A stretch of 64,000 nt of DNA. Origin: Gammaproteobacteria bacterium. Lineage in GTDB: Bacteria; Pseudomonadota; Gammaproteobacteria; Pseudomonadales; Halieaceae. Shown in pieces: positions 1 through 9,509 of the stretch (position 1 is the first letter of the stretch; each line of letters begins with the position of its first letter). The notes beneath the pieces are model-generated. The model did no database searches, had not been told where the DNA came from, and saw only the letters and a program-made list of their open reading frames with translations. Location of the stretch: the NCBI GenBank assembly GCA_024742415.1, contig JANSYN010000001.1, positions 248,001 through 312,000 of the forward strand, given 5' to 3'. The position numbers and the translations under genes are program-made.

Positions 1-81
1 CCGCTGGCAAAGTTTGATCCCGCCACACTGTATTCACCCGGTGCCGCCGGGTATAGCGATTATCCTGATGCCGCAGCTTGA
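1..81 (+). CDS. C-terminal end of an unidentified protein (partial)
   Basis: Reading frame 1 is open from the first base to a TGA at 79-81 and gives 26 residues, ending in YSDYPDAAA. The composition (Phe-Asp-Pro, Tyr, Ser-Asp-Tyr) looks like real protein, and the gap to the next gene is ordinary. Too little is present to name a family. It could also be chance, because a 26-codon open frame is short. Confidence 0.4.
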   Translation, partial: PLAKFDPATLYSPGAAGYSDYPDAAA

Positions 82-195
82 GCGCGCAGTGTCGCATCGT
101 GTAACGCGCCACTCGCGCTACCCGTCTGCACAAGTGCTGTGCCTTGCCCTGCTTCATTCAAACCCATCCAATAACATGCATACGCGAGGTGCCCC

Positions 196-1131
196 ATGCC
201 TGTAACCCCTGTTGAACTTGCCAACACTAAAATGCTCATCACTGGCCCTACGGGTCAGGTTGCCCTGCCGGTGGTGGAGCACTTTGCAAAGATAGCCGAC
301 GTGTACGCCCTGGCGCGCTTTCGCAAGGAAGAGGACAGGGCGCAAATAGAGGCGTTGGGAGCAACCGTGATCGCCGCCGATCTTGCCGAGCCTGACACCC
401 TTGCGGCCATTCCCGAGGACATCGACTACGTGCTCAATTTTGCCGTGGTGAAGTCCGGCGATTTTGACTATGACCTTGCGGCCAATGGCGAGGGCGTGGG
501 TAATCTGATGATGCGCTGCAAAAACGCGAAGGCGTTTGTACATTTTTCATCGACGGCCGTGTATGAGTACGCAGGCCATGAGCCGCGCAGCGAGAACTCC
601 CCACTGGGTGACAACCACCGGGTGATGTTTCCCACCTACAGTATCTCCAAGATCGCGGCGGAAACTGTCTGCAAGTTTGTGGCGCACCAGCAGGGAATAC
701 CTACAACCATTGCGCGCCTGAGCGTGCCCTATGGCGATAACGGCGGTTGGATGTATTACCACATGTTGATGATGCAAGGCGGTGTGCCCATTGAACTGCA
801 CCCGGATAAACCCAATGAGTACAACCCGCTGCATGTGAACGACTATATCGAAAAGATCCCCTACCTGTTGGGCGCGGCAACGCAAGAGGTGACGACCTTG
901 AACTTTGGTGGTTCGGAAAAAGTCAGCATTGAACAGTGGTGTGACTACATTGCCCAGCTGACCGGTTTTGAGCCGGTGTTCAGCGAGAATCCCAAAGCGT
1001 TTGGCAGCCTGTGCATTGATACGCAGCGGATGCATGAACTGATCGGGGAGACCAGCATGGATTGGCGCGAGGGCATTCGCCGACAACTGGAAAATCTGGC
1101 GCCGGAAGTGCTGCTCAGCCAGGCGGGTTGA
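196..1131 (+). CDS. NAD(P)-dependent epimerase/dehydratase family protein (extended SDR)
   Basis: A 311-residue extended short-chain dehydrogenase. Seen: a nucleotide-binding loop of the form TGPTGQV near residues 16-22 after a beta strand (MLIT), an SSTAVY segment carrying the active-site Ser near residue 118, and the catalytic YSISK (Tyr-x3-Lys) near residues 150-154. This family usually acts on nucleotide sugars or other hydroxylated substrates using bound NAD(P). The ATG at 196 is the first in frame and only a weak ribosome site precedes it. The next gene converges on it, so it appears to be a single unit or the last gene of an operon entering from the left. The substrate cannot be told from sequence. 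Confidence 0.85.
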   Translation: MPVTPVELANTKMLITGPTGQVALPVVEHFAKIADVYALARFRKEEDRAQIEALGATVIAADLAEPDTLAAIPEDIDYVLNFAVVKSGDFDYDLAANGEGVGNLMMRCKNAKAFVHFSSTAVYEYAGHEPRSENSPLGDNHRVMFPTYSISKIAAETVCKFVAHQQGIPTTIARLSVPYGDNGGWMYYHMLMMQGGVPIELHPDKPNEYNPLHVNDYIEKIPYLLGAATQEVTTLNFGGSEKVSIEQWCDYIAQLTGFEPVFSENPKAFGSLCIDTQRMHELIGETSMDWREGIRRQLENLAPEVLLSQAG

Positions 1132-1229
1132 CAGGCCCGACACCGTGAGCAGTGCTCGGCGGGGTGACGGATGTACGGCGTGCGCTGTGTTCAGCCGCTC
1201 GCTGGCGATGCGGCGCGAATACCTGCAGG

Positions 1230-3449
1230 TTAGTTCAGTGGCGCTGCGCTTGTGCCGGCGGCGGTGGCGCTGGACGCCTCCGGCAGGGCAAACGCCAGGT
1301 ACTGATCGCCGGTGGGCGTGCCGAGTTTGCCGCCGCTGCAGGTGATCACAATGTACTGCCGGCCGTTCACGCTGTAGGTTGCCGGGGTCGAATAGCCCGC
1401 CGCCGGCAGCCGGTACTCCCACAGCAACTGGCCGTTGAGTTTGTCAAATATGCGCAGCTTTTCATCCGAGGTGGCGGCGATGATCAGCAGTCCGCCCGCG
1501 GTCACCACAGGTCCGCCATAGTTGCGTGTGCCGGTTGGGGCAATGCCTTCCCTGGTCAGTTGTTCGTACTCTCCCAGCGTGATTTGCCAACGCCGTTTGC
1601 CACTGCCAAGGTCTATCGCATTGAGCGTACCCCACGGCGGCGCCACGGCCGGATAAAAACGCTGGTCAACGAAATCGTTGTAGCCGGCAAAAATATAGGC
1701 AGTCTCGCGTGATGCCTCGGCCCCGGTTGGCAGCGGGGTGTCTTTTACCTGCTCATCAGCGGTGGAGTCGGCGGCGCCGCTGCGCGCGAAAACGTAGTCG
1801 ATGACGGCGTCGAGTTCGTGGCGAGGCAGGTGCGCAAAGCCCATCATGCGACCCTTGCCAGCGAGCACGGTGCGCATTGCCGTGCGCTTGCTGCTACGTT
1901 CGGACAGGCCAACAAGTGCGGGAGCGTAGGGATAAAAACCCTGCAAATCCAGCCCGTGGCAGCCACTGCACTGCTTGCGAAAAACCAGCTCGCCAACGCC
2001 GGAGGGAGTGCCCCTGTCGACTTCCACTGCCTCGATATGAACGATGTGAGGCGCTTCAATCGCGTTGATGTAGTACAGGTTGGTTTCCGGGTCCCAGGCG
2101 CCGCCGCCCCAGTTGGCCCCGCCATAGAATCCCGGGAACAGGATGGTTTTTTCCAGGCCGAGCGGCTGCATGTAGGCGAAATCCCTAGCCTGCTCAAACT
2201 GTGCCTTGACGTAGGCATAGGTTGCAGGGGTGATTCGACTGAGATCTTCGGCGTGAAACGTCTGGCGTGTGAAAGGCTCGGGCAGTGTCACACGGGGTTG
2301 CGTGGGGTAGGCCTGCTCACCGGGTATGGTCGATGCGGGTACCGCCACCTCTTCTATCGGCCAGACCGGTTCGCCGGTGTCGCGGTCAAGCACGTACAGC
2401 ACACCCTGCTTGGACGCCTGTATGACCACATCGCGCGGCTTCCCCTGGTGCGTAATGGTCGCAAGTGTCGGGGCGCTGCTCAGGTCCCTGTCCCAGATGT
2501 CGTGTCGTACCGCCTGGAAGTGCCAGCGCCGCTCGCCGGTAAGTGCATCCAGCGCGATGATGCTGTTGCCAAAGAGGTTGGCCCCGTGGCGGCCACTGCC
2601 GTCGAAATCCGGCGCCGGCGATCCGGTGGGCACGTAGACTACGCCGCGCGCTTCATCCAGGCTCATGCCTGCCCAGGCATTGGCACCGCCTGCGGTTTTC
2701 CAGGCGTGGGGTGGCCAGCTGTCGTGGCCGAGTTCGCCGGGGCGCGGAATGGTGTGAAAGGTCCAGCGGAGTTTACCGCTGCGGACATCGTAGGCGCGAA
2801 TATCACCGGGCGCCGCGCCGGCCGTTTCGGTGACGGCAGAGCCCATGATGATCAGGTCGCCAAAGACAACACCCGGCGAAGGTGCATTGATGCTGATTGT
2901 TTGCGGGTCTCTCCCCAGACCCTCGCGCAGGTCGACGCGCCCATTCTCGCCGAAGTGGCGATCCGGCTTGCCGGTGCTGGCATCCAGGCTTAGCAGCCAG
3001 TGGCCGGTGGTAAAAAACAGGCGGCGCTGCGACGGCGCCGTGGCATCCTGCCAGTAGCTGAGGCCGCGCATGTTGGAAAGGCCCACGTGATCCAGCTGCG
3101 GGTCGTAGGTCCACAGTGGGGTACCCGTTGCGGCGTCCAGCGCAAAGACGTTGTACAGCGGATTGCGACCATAGAGCACGTCATCCACGATCAGCGGGTT
3201 CATCTGCAATTCTGAACTGGCCGGCAGTGTCGCGCCTTGCGCGCTGCTGTATGACCAGGCGAGCGTGAGTTGAGCGACGCTGTCACGGTTGATTTGTTGC
3301 AGCTGTGAATACTGGCTGTTGTAGGGGTCACCCCCGTAGTGCCGCCACCCGATGTAGTCCTGCCCGACGGCGTGCGCACACAGCACTAGCAGCACCAGTG
3401 CGGCAGTGGCACGGCTACAGGCAGGGCGGTGGTGGCGTGGGTTGCGCAT
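1230..3449 (-). CDS. PQQ-dependent dehydrogenase with inserted cytochrome c domain
   Basis: A 739-residue quinoprotein. The start at 3449 is chosen because it lies one base after the upstream SDR stop and opens a signal peptide (basic residues, then a hydrophobic run ending in AHAVGQ). The rest resembles the PQQ beta-propeller dehydrogenases, with repeated blade motifs such as LDAATGTPLW, YDVRSGKLRW and DRDTGEPVW. A c-type heme motif CSGCH lies at about residues 494-498, before the last propeller segment (RIFDKLNGQLLWEY), so the cytochrome is inserted rather than terminal. Such enzymes oxidise alcohols, sugars or aldehydes in the periplasm and pass electrons to the respiratory chain. It is probably cotranscribed with the SDR at 3451-4209. 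Substrate unknown. Confidence 0.9.
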   Translation of the reverse strand: MRNPRHHRPACSRATAALVLLVLCAHAVGQDYIGWRHYGGDPYNSQYSQLQQINRDSVAQLTLAWSYSSAQGATLPASSELQMNPLIVDDVLYGRNPLYNVFALDAATGTPLWTYDPQLDHVGLSNMRGLSYWQDATAPSQRRLFFTTGHWLLSLDASTGKPDRHFGENGRVDLREGLGRDPQTISINAPSPGVVFGDLIIMGSAVTETAGAAPGDIRAYDVRSGKLRWTFHTIPRPGELGHDSWPPHAWKTAGGANAWAGMSLDEARGVVYVPTGSPAPDFDGSGRHGANLFGNSIIALDALTGERRWHFQAVRHDIWDRDLSSAPTLATITHQGKPRDVVIQASKQGVLYVLDRDTGEPVWPIEEVAVPASTIPGEQAYPTQPRVTLPEPFTRQTFHAEDLSRITPATYAYVKAQFEQARDFAYMQPLGLEKTILFPGFYGGANWGGGAWDPETNLYYINAIEAPHIVHIEAVEVDRGTPSGVGELVFRKQCSGCHGLDLQGFYPYAPALVGLSERSSKRTAMRTVLAGKGRMMGFAHLPRHELDAVIDYVFARSGAADSTADEQVKDTPLPTGAEASRETAYIFAGYNDFVDQRFYPAVAPPWGTLNAIDLGSGKRRWQITLGEYEQLTREGIAPTGTRNYGGPVVTAGGLLIIAATSDEKLRIFDKLNGQLLWEYRLPAAGYSTPATYSVNGRQYIVITCSGGKLGTPTGDQYLAFALPEASSATAAGTSAAPLN

Positions 3450-3450
3450 A

Positions 3451-4209
3451 CTATTTGACCGCGGAACCACCGTCGACAGACAGCACCTGCCCGGTGATAA
3501 AGGAAGCGCGGTCGCTGCACAGGAACACAACCGCTTGTGCAATCTCTTCAGGCTCGCCAAGCCGGTTCATGACGGCGGCCTTTTTCAGCCCCTGGGCCAT
3601 TTTCGGCTGCTCCGCAAAGTACTTTTCGACGCCGGGCGTTTTGATGACGCCCGGTGAGACTGCGTTAATACGAATACCCTGTGCACCGTATTCGGCTGCG
3701 GCACTTTTGGTGAGCAAGTTGACACCGCTTTTTGCAGCGGCATAGGCCGTGTTGAAGGCCTGGCCGCGCAGGGATGCATTGGAGGAAATATTGACGATAC
3801 TGCCGCCGCCGTTCTCCAGCATCGCGGGAATCTCATACTTCATGCACAACCAGGTATTGGTCAGGCACATCTCCAGGGTCTGGTCGAATACTTCGCGCGT
3901 GTACTCGTGAATGGGGCCCGAACCGCGCGACAAGGCGGCGCTATTGCAGGCGATGTCCAGCCTGCCATAGTGCTCGATGGCGCTGTCGACCATGGCTTTT
4001 ACGGAGTCCTCTTTGCTGACATCGCCCAGTACAAAGGTGGCTTGCCCGCCTGCTGCGGTAATCTGTTTCACTGTTTCCTGGCCTGCGTCTGCGTTGAAGT
4101 CTGCAACAACCACGCGGGCGCCCTCGGTGGCAAATGCCTGTGCAATAGCGCGTCCGATGCCCTGGCCAGCGCCGGTGACGATGCCCACTTTGTTGTCCAG
4201 TAATGCCAT
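3451..4209 (-). CDS. Short-chain dehydrogenase/reductase (SDR)
   Basis: A 252-residue classical SDR. Seen: TGAGQGIG cofactor loop at residues 13-20, a CNSAA segment in place of NNAG, ISSNAS with the catalytic Ser, YAAAK (Tyr-x3-Lys), and the closing SVDGGSAVK. An acidic residue after beta strand 2 (VVADFN) favours NAD. It ends one base before the PQQ dehydrogenase start, so the two are almost certainly one transcript. A link between a periplasmic alcohol oxidase and a cytosolic SDR is plausible but not shown. Confidence 0.9.
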   Translation of the reverse strand: MALLDNKVGIVTGAGQGIGRAIAQAFATEGARVVVADFNADAGQETVKQITAAGGQATFVLGDVSKEDSVKAMVDSAIEHYGRLDIACNSAALSRGSGPIHEYTREVFDQTLEMCLTNTWLCMKYEIPAMLENGGGSIVNISSNASLRGQAFNTAYAAAKSGVNLLTKSAAAEYGAQGIRINAVSPGVIKTPGVEKYFAEQPKMAQGLKKAAVMNRLGEPEEIAQAVVFLCSDRASFITGQVLSVDGGSAVK

Positions 4210-4268
4210 AGTTGCTGTTCCTTGATTCGGTCCGATTTTGTTGGGTTTTGGCTGTTGGTCGGTTTCGA

Positions 4269-4781
4269 CTACACCTTGACTGTTGGTCGCTCAGCACCTT
4301 CCAGGGCGTAAATGATCATGGGTATGACCAGCACGGCGGCAACCGCGCCCGCCCAGAGCCCCTTGAACATCGCATAGGGCAGCGGGTTGATCGACGTGAC
4401 GCCGGCGCTGGCCAGCAGCACCAGCGCCACGGGGGCAAACACCAATGCGCCCAGCAGACCAAATCCCAGGGCGCACAGGGCCAGGGAGCGCGGCAAGCGA
4501 CGCACCATGGCTGCCAGCAGGGAGTCGCCCTTGAGTGTGAGTGCGGGTAGTTTCCCCTTGCGCTGGGCGGCGCGCTGCAGGGGAATCACGATCAGCGCAA
4601 CAATAAACGGCAGGATGAAGGCCGTGGCGAAAAGGTCGACAACAAAACTGGACCGGCCAGACCACCCCAGGGCAGGGCCACCACGCAGCAGCAACCAGGC
4701 GATGAGGCCGTTGATGAGTGCATTGGTGATGCCGCTGGTTATCGCCTCGCGTTGCAGGTGGTGTCCAATCGAAGAGGTCAT
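4269..4781 (-). CDS. Uncharacterised four-helix membrane protein
   Basis: A 170-residue protein with four hydrophobic segments at about residues 18-37, 46-67, 98-125 and 136-160, separated by short basic loops (QRAAQRKGK, RRLPRSL). The family is not recognised. The ATG at 4781 is preceded by an A-rich AAAAAAAGA stretch. A longer in-frame reading exists upstream, but it lies antisense to the SDR on the other strand and is not credible. The 59-base gap to the SDR at 4209 means it could be read separately. Confidence 0.65.
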   Translation of the reverse strand: MTSSIGHHLQREAITSGITNALINGLIAWLLLRGGPALGWSGRSSFVVDLFATAFILPFIVALIVIPLQRAAQRKGKLPALTLKGDSLLAAMVRRLPRSLALCALGFGLLGALVFAPVALVLLASAGVTSINPLPYAMFKGLWAGAVAAVLVIPMIIYALEGAERPTVKV

Positions 4782-5097
4782 GCTGGCGTCTTTTTTTAAA
4801 ATAGTGGCTGAAATCATACGCCATCGGCCCTGGCAGTGCTTGTCTGCACGCGTCAACATCGTGCGCATAAACTGCCACACCAACCAGATCAATGCGGCGA
4901 GGTAGACACCTGCGGGAAGTTGTTTTCCAGCAGGGCGTGACGCGCAGTCTGCGCGACACCAGCGGAAGCGATACAGCTGATGGAAGACGATAACAAATCT
5001 GGTTCCAATAGTTTGCCCCGCGGGCAGCCGCGTGTTGCATACTCTGGCATTGCTGCCCGGTGTTGGGCGGCCGAAGCTGCAAAGACCACAGGAGAAG

Positions 5098-5853
5098 ATG
5101 ATGTTGCTAGAGGGGAAGGTGGCACTGGTGACCGGTGCGGGACAGGGCGTTGGCCAGGGCATCGCCCTGGCGCTGGCCGCCGAGGGTGCGCGTATCGCCG
5201 TCACCGGGCGCACGGCAGAAAAACTGCAGGCAAGTTGTGACCTTATCACCGCCCGCGGTGGTGAAGCGCACCCGGTTGTGTGTGATGTGAAGTCTCTGCC
5301 CTCACTGACAAAGTGTGTCGAAGAAGTTATCGCGCATTTCGGGGGGCTGGACATCCTGGTCAACAATGCGCAGGAAGTCCCGCTGGGCACGCTGGAGGAA
5401 GTCACCGACGCGAGTTTCACCGCAGGCTGGGAATCCGGACCGCTAGCGACCTTGCGCCTGATGAAGTTGTGTCGGCCACACTTGAAGGGCGGTGGCTGCA
5501 TCGTAAACCTGGCCAGCAGCGCGGCCAAGCGCTGGGATATGAGCGGTTTTGGCGCGTATGCGGCAACCAAGGAAGCGATTCGTTCACTCACTCGCGCGGC
5601 GGCCTGCGAATGGGGCCATGAAGGCATTCGTACCAATGTTATCCTGCCCCACGCCAAGTCCCCGGGGCTGGCGTGGTGGATGGAAAACTATCCCGAAGAA
5701 GCCGAGGCGTTTGTAGCCACCATTCCGCAGCGCAGGGTCGGGGAATGTGAGCAGGATATCGGCCGGTTCGTGGCGCTGCTGTGCAGCGACGGCTCAGCCT
5801 ATGTGAATGGCCAGAGTATCGCCATAGACGGTGGCCAGGCCTTTCTTGGCTGA
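5098..5853 (+). CDS. Short-chain dehydrogenase/reductase (SDR)
   Basis: A 251-residue SDR. The start at 5098 follows an AGGAGA ribosome site. Seen: TGAGQGVGQG cofactor loop, VNNAQ (a variant of NNAG), LASSAA with the catalytic Ser, YAATK, and the terminal IDGGQAFLG. The residue after beta strand 2 is Gly-Arg (VTGRT), which often goes with NADP(H). The loop before the C-terminus, HAKSPGLAWWMENYP, is rich in aromatic residues and suggests a bulky or hydrophobic substrate. It stands alone upstream of the desaturase. Confidence 0.9.
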   Translation: MMLLEGKVALVTGAGQGVGQGIALALAAEGARIAVTGRTAEKLQASCDLITARGGEAHPVVCDVKSLPSLTKCVEEVIAHFGGLDILVNNAQEVPLGTLEEVTDASFTAGWESGPLATLRLMKLCRPHLKGGGCIVNLASSAAKRWDMSGFGAYAATKEAIRSLTRAAACEWGHEGIRTNVILPHAKSPGLAWWMENYPEEAEAFVATIPQRRVGECEQDIGRFVALLCSDGSAYVNGQSIAIDGGQAFLG

Positions 5854-5994
5854 CGCGTCGCTGCGGTTTAAAATGGCAGGATACTGTCATGGATGCCCAT
5901 GCAACTGGCGTGCACTCACATGCGGTTATCGTATGACAGGAGTAGCGTAAGCAAGGTAAGTTTTCGTGATACGCGTGTTGCGCAGGAGGGCACC

Positions 5995-6918
5995 ATGACA
6001 GCGAGCAGCCCAATGAAAGTCAGCGATTACCTGAGCCGCGAGGAAGTGAGCGACTTCACTTCAAAAAGCGATGTACGCGCAGCGCTGCTGGTGCTCGCGA
6101 ACTGGGCATTTATTTTTGCCATTTTGCTCACTGCGGCGGCTTTTCCCAACCCTCTGGTGCTACTGCTTGCCATTGTCCTGCTGGCGGGCAGGCAACTGGG
6201 GCTGTCGGTACTGATGCATGACTGTGGCCATCACACGCTGTTCAAAACCCAGTGGCTGAACGATGTGGTAGGACAGTGGTTTTGTGCACTGCCGGTGATG
6301 AACGACCAACCATCCTACGCCAAGGGCCATTTGCATCATCATCGCAAGGCTGGTTCCCACGAAGACCCGGATTTGCCGAATTATCAGGCGTACCCGATCT
6401 CCAGGGCCAGTTTTCGCCGCAAGGTGATTCGGGATCTGACCGGGCAGACTGGCTTCAAACTGCTGTCGTTCATCTTCAAGGGAGCCTCGGGCATTATCGC
6501 GACTGAAAAGCGTGACAGCGCGCTGCCTTTTATCCAGCAGATCTGCGTACAGGTCGCCCTTTTCGGCATTCTCTGGGCGTTGGGTATTGGTTGGACGTAT
6601 CTTTTGTGGGTGGTCGCATTTATGACGGTGTTTATGCTGGTGGTCCGGGTGCGCCAGGTTGCGGAACACGCCGCGGTGCCAGACTTGTTTGATCCTGATG
6701 TGCGCAACAACACACGCACCGTTGACGCGCCCTGGTGGCAGCGGCTGGTGTTTGCCCCCAATGGTGTCAACTACCATATGGAGCATCACTTCATGGCCAG
6801 CGTGCCCTGTTACCGCCTGGGCGCATTGCGCGCGCATCTGCGGCGCAAGGGTGCCCTGGATGACGTCCCCGTGTTTGACAGTTATGCTGATGTGCTGCGC
6901 CATGCCGTACACGCCTGA
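5995..6918 (+). CDS. Membrane fatty acid desaturase/hydroxylase family protein
   Basis: A 307-residue integral membrane di-iron enzyme. The ATG at 5995 follows CAGGAGGG with good spacing. The three histidine boxes are present: HDCGHH (near residues 71-76), HLHHH (near 113-117) and HMEHH close to the C-terminus in the segment NYHMEHHF. Hydrophobic helices surround them. The family inserts double bonds or hydroxyl groups into acyl or terpenoid chains with O2, electrons coming from ferredoxin or cytochrome b5-like donors. Neither a redox partner nor the substrate is visible nearby. Confidence 0.88.
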   Translation: MTASSPMKVSDYLSREEVSDFTSKSDVRAALLVLANWAFIFAILLTAAAFPNPLVLLLAIVLLAGRQLGLSVLMHDCGHHTLFKTQWLNDVVGQWFCALPVMNDQPSYAKGHLHHHRKAGSHEDPDLPNYQAYPISRASFRRKVIRDLTGQTGFKLLSFIFKGASGIIATEKRDSALPFIQQICVQVALFGILWALGIGWTYLLWVVAFMTVFMLVVRVRQVAEHAAVPDLFDPDVRNNTRTVDAPWWQRLVFAPNGVNYHMEHHFMASVPCYRLGALRAHLRRKGALDDVPVFDSYADVLRHAVHA

Positions 6919-7084
6919 GCGCAACTGACACGCGTGCAACCGCGCAGGCGCTGAGGTATCGCGTGCCTGCAATGCTATCCTCACAGCTATCATCACACTG
7001 TCGCAGTCAGCCTGCCCAGGCCGTAGCTTCTTGCCAGCGGTGCCGGTGGGCCGCGTAATTGCAATACACTACCGGAAGCCCCTT

Positions 7085-7894
7085 ATGAACAACACCACAA
7101 CGCACCGCCATATTGAAGTGAGCTGCGCCGATCGCATCATGACGATCACGATCAATCGCCCCGAGGTCATGAATGCACTCAATCCGGCGACACATGCTGA
7201 AATGTCCGCAGCCTTCGACCAGTTTGAACGCGACGATGCGCTGTGGGTGGCGATTTTAACAGGGGCGGGGGAGGCCGCCTTCTGTGCCGGCGGTGACATT
7301 TCGGCGATGGTCGATGCCGAGACAGAAGAAGATTACCAGGTCCCCGGGACTGGCTACGGCGGCCTGACCCATCGTTGGTCCTGCGACAAGCCCATCATAG
7401 CCGCCGTCAACGGCCTGGCGCTTGGGGGAGGCTTCGAGCTGGCATTATCGGCGGACCTGGTGGTTGCTGCAGATTCAGCCCTGTTTGGCCTGCCCGAGCC
7501 AAAAATTGGCACTGCAGCGGTGGCCAGTGGCATGCATCGCCTGGTGCGAGATATCGGATTGAAACCTGCCATGGAAATTCTACTGACCGCTGAGTTCATC
7601 GATGCGCGCAGGGCGCATGAGCTTGGCCTGGTCAATGCTGTGGTTGCTCCTGCGGACGTAATGTCAACTGCGCGCGAGTACGCTGCGAAGATCCTCAAGT
7701 GCGCGCCGCTGGCGGTCCGCGCGACCAAGCACTGTGCGCTCGCCGGGAGGCAGTATCCATCGGCGCAGGAAGCAATGGAGGCGCAGCTGGCGGGCCGCTT
7801 CGGTCCACTGGAGGCGATGTACCAGAGTCAGGATATTCGTGAGGGTTTGCAGGCGTTTATGGACAAGCGCAAGCCGCAGTGGCAGGCGCGCTAG
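7085..7894 (+). CDS. Enoyl-CoA hydratase/isomerase (crotonase) family protein
   Basis: A 269-residue crotonase. The start at 7085 has GGAAG upstream. Seen: NRPEVMNAL near residues 26-34, the oxyanion-hole segment CAGGDISAM, GLALGGGFELALSADL carrying the first catalytic Glu, and LPEPKIG carrying the second. With both acidic residues kept, hydration of 2-enoyl-CoA is likely, though isomerases share the fold. It is a single gene; no thiolase is adjacent. Confidence 0.9.
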   Translation: MNNTTTHRHIEVSCADRIMTITINRPEVMNALNPATHAEMSAAFDQFERDDALWVAILTGAGEAAFCAGGDISAMVDAETEEDYQVPGTGYGGLTHRWSCDKPIIAAVNGLALGGGFELALSADLVVAADSALFGLPEPKIGTAAVASGMHRLVRDIGLKPAMEILLTAEFIDARRAHELGLVNAVVAPADVMSTAREYAAKILKCAPLAVRATKHCALAGRQYPSAQEAMEAQLAGRFGPLEAMYQSQDIREGLQAFMDKRKPQWQAR

Positions 7895-8256
7895 CGGTGT
7901 CCGGCCTGTGGGCGGTGTCGACAGTCAGCGGCAATGCAGGCCTGCGGTGCAGCGGCGAATGCGGTGACGCTGGCAGAGTGAGCGCTGGCGTCGCCCGCAA
8001 CAGGTCGCAACGCTTGATGTTTTCACGGAAGACTTGTTAGTCTTTCTGAGCAGCGTCTCTTATGCCGCGAGCTTTCGTCGGTGCGGCGTGAGATGGCCGC
8101 TGCGAAAATAAAACAACGCGTCTGCTGTTGAACCTGACGATAACAATAATGAACGATCCGACAAGCGCCTTACGATTGCCTGTATGCACAGGGTTGCGTT
8201 GCCGCTAACGATGGCAGACGTCGCGAGGTCGCTTGTAGGGTGCTATGGAGAGCGCT
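7895..8256. other. Long intergenic region before the lipase gene
   Basis: About 360 bases without a credible gene. The left half is GC-rich. The right half turns AT-richer and holds the palindrome listed at 8029-8044 and the likely lipase promoter. No strong -35/-10 pair could be assigned with confidence. Confidence 0.5.
8029..8044. promoter_or_regulatory. Short perfect palindrome upstream of the lipase gene
   Basis: AAGACT, spacer TGTT, AGTCTT: six-base arms that match perfectly. It lies about 210 bases before the lipase start in an otherwise empty region, so it may be an operator or a small RNA hairpin. Arms this short arise by chance fairly often. Confidence 0.3.
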
Positions 8257-9270
8257 ATGAAACACATTGCCCTGAAACACGTTCTGCCACTGCTGGCCCT
8301 GCTCACCGCCTTGATGCTTGCAGGGCTGTCAGCCAAGCCTGCCCATGCCGATAACTCCGGCGCAACCCGCTACCCCATTGTACTGGTGCATGGCCTGTCG
8401 GGTTTTGATTCCCTGCTGATCATGGATTACTTCTATGGTGTCAAGAGCGCCTTGTACGGCGTCGGCGCTACGCAGGTGTTCACACCGCAGCTCACCGCAT
8501 GGGAAAGCAACGAGGTGCGTGGAGAGGAGCTGCTTGACTATGTGCAGGAGGTGCTGGCCATCACCGGAGCAGGCAAGGTGAACCTGATAGGACACTCGCA
8601 GGGCGGCCCGACGTCGCGCTACGTGGCGGCGGTGCGGCCCGACCTGGTCGCTTCGGTCACATCGGTGGGCAGCCCGCATTATGGCAGCGATGTCGCCGAC
8701 ATCATTGCCAGTTCGCCGCTGGAGGGCATTGCGGTGCAACTGGGCAATGCAATTGGCGCCTTGATAGCGGCCCTGTCGGGCGATCCCGGTCAGCAGCAGA
8801 ATGCGATGGCGGCGCTGTCGGCCCTGAATTCACAAGGCGCTGCTGCCTTTAACGCGCAGTTTCCGGCGGGGCTGCGCAGCGGCGCCTGTCGCAGCACACC
8901 TTGGGTTAACGTGGGTCGCTGGTGGTGGCCCAAGTGGGTACGCGATTACTCGGTCAATGACGGCCCTCACCAGGTCAACGGTGTGCGCTATTACTCCTGG
9001 GGCGGAACGTACAATGGCCTGACCAATTCCAATGCGCTGGATTTGTTTGATCCTGTCTTGCTGATCGCCAGCGCGCTGCACGGTGGCGCAGCCAACGATG
9101 GCCTGGTCGAACGGTGCTCAATGCATCTGGGTGACAACATCCGCGATGATTACACGATGAATCACCTGGATCAGGTGAACGGCCTGTTTGCACTGCGCGG
9201 TCTGTTTACCTCGGCGCCCCTGCCGGTGTACACCGCGCACGCCCGTCGCCTCAAGAGCGCAGGCTTGTAA
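8257..9270 (+). CDS. Secreted triacylglycerol lipase (true-lipase family I)
   Basis: A 337-residue exported lipase. An ATG at 8257 with GGAG seven bases upstream is preferred; an ATG four codons earlier (8245) is possible. A signal peptide spans residues 1-31 and ends AKPAHA. The mature part begins YPIVLVHGLSGFD (oxyanion region), then GHSQGG with the nucleophile Ser114. The acid is probably the Asp in AANDGLVERCS and the base the His in MNHLDQVNG, which also resembles the calcium site of Pseudomonas/Burkholderia lipases. Two Cys (ACRSTPW and ERCSMH) can form the usual disulfide. The foldase gene follows downstream, as is typical for this family. Confidence 0.93.
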   Translation: MKHIALKHVLPLLALLTALMLAGLSAKPAHADNSGATRYPIVLVHGLSGFDSLLIMDYFYGVKSALYGVGATQVFTPQLTAWESNEVRGEELLDYVQEVLAITGAGKVNLIGHSQGGPTSRYVAAVRPDLVASVTSVGSPHYGSDVADIIASSPLEGIAVQLGNAIGALIAALSGDPGQQQNAMAALSALNSQGAAAFNAQFPAGLRSGACRSTPWVNVGRWWWPKWVRDYSVNDGPHQVNGVRYYSWGGTYNGLTNSNALDLFDPVLLIASALHGGAANDGLVERCSMHLGDNIRDDYTMNHLDQVNGLFALRGLFTSAPLPVYTAHARRLKSAGL

Positions 9271-9509
9271 TTCAAAGCCAGACAGTCGAAGCGTAAACGG
9301 TTGCAACGCCAATGGCTGTAGAGCAGGCAGCCGGGGAACGAGAGCCGAAAACTCAAGTGTGGAAATCACAGCTAGGGGTGGCCAGGGTTGCACGGCAGGG
9401 ATTGGTCCCAACCGTGGTCATCCACGCCAGTCGCGTTGGCATCGTCGCGTGCCGCCCGTTTCATGGCGCTGCCTCTTCGGGCCAGGTGTGATCGTTCAAT
9501 GAGAGGGTG

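Noticed and set aside
4782-5657. Long upstream extension of the membrane-protein frame on the minus strand
   Set aside because: It is antisense to a clear SDR gene, and its residues (Ser/Pro/Thr/Arg-rich) are typical of a shadow frame.
7969-7985. Sigma-54-like GG-N10-GC spacing ahead of the lipase
   Set aside because: The -12 side lacks the TTGC context and no activator gene is nearby.
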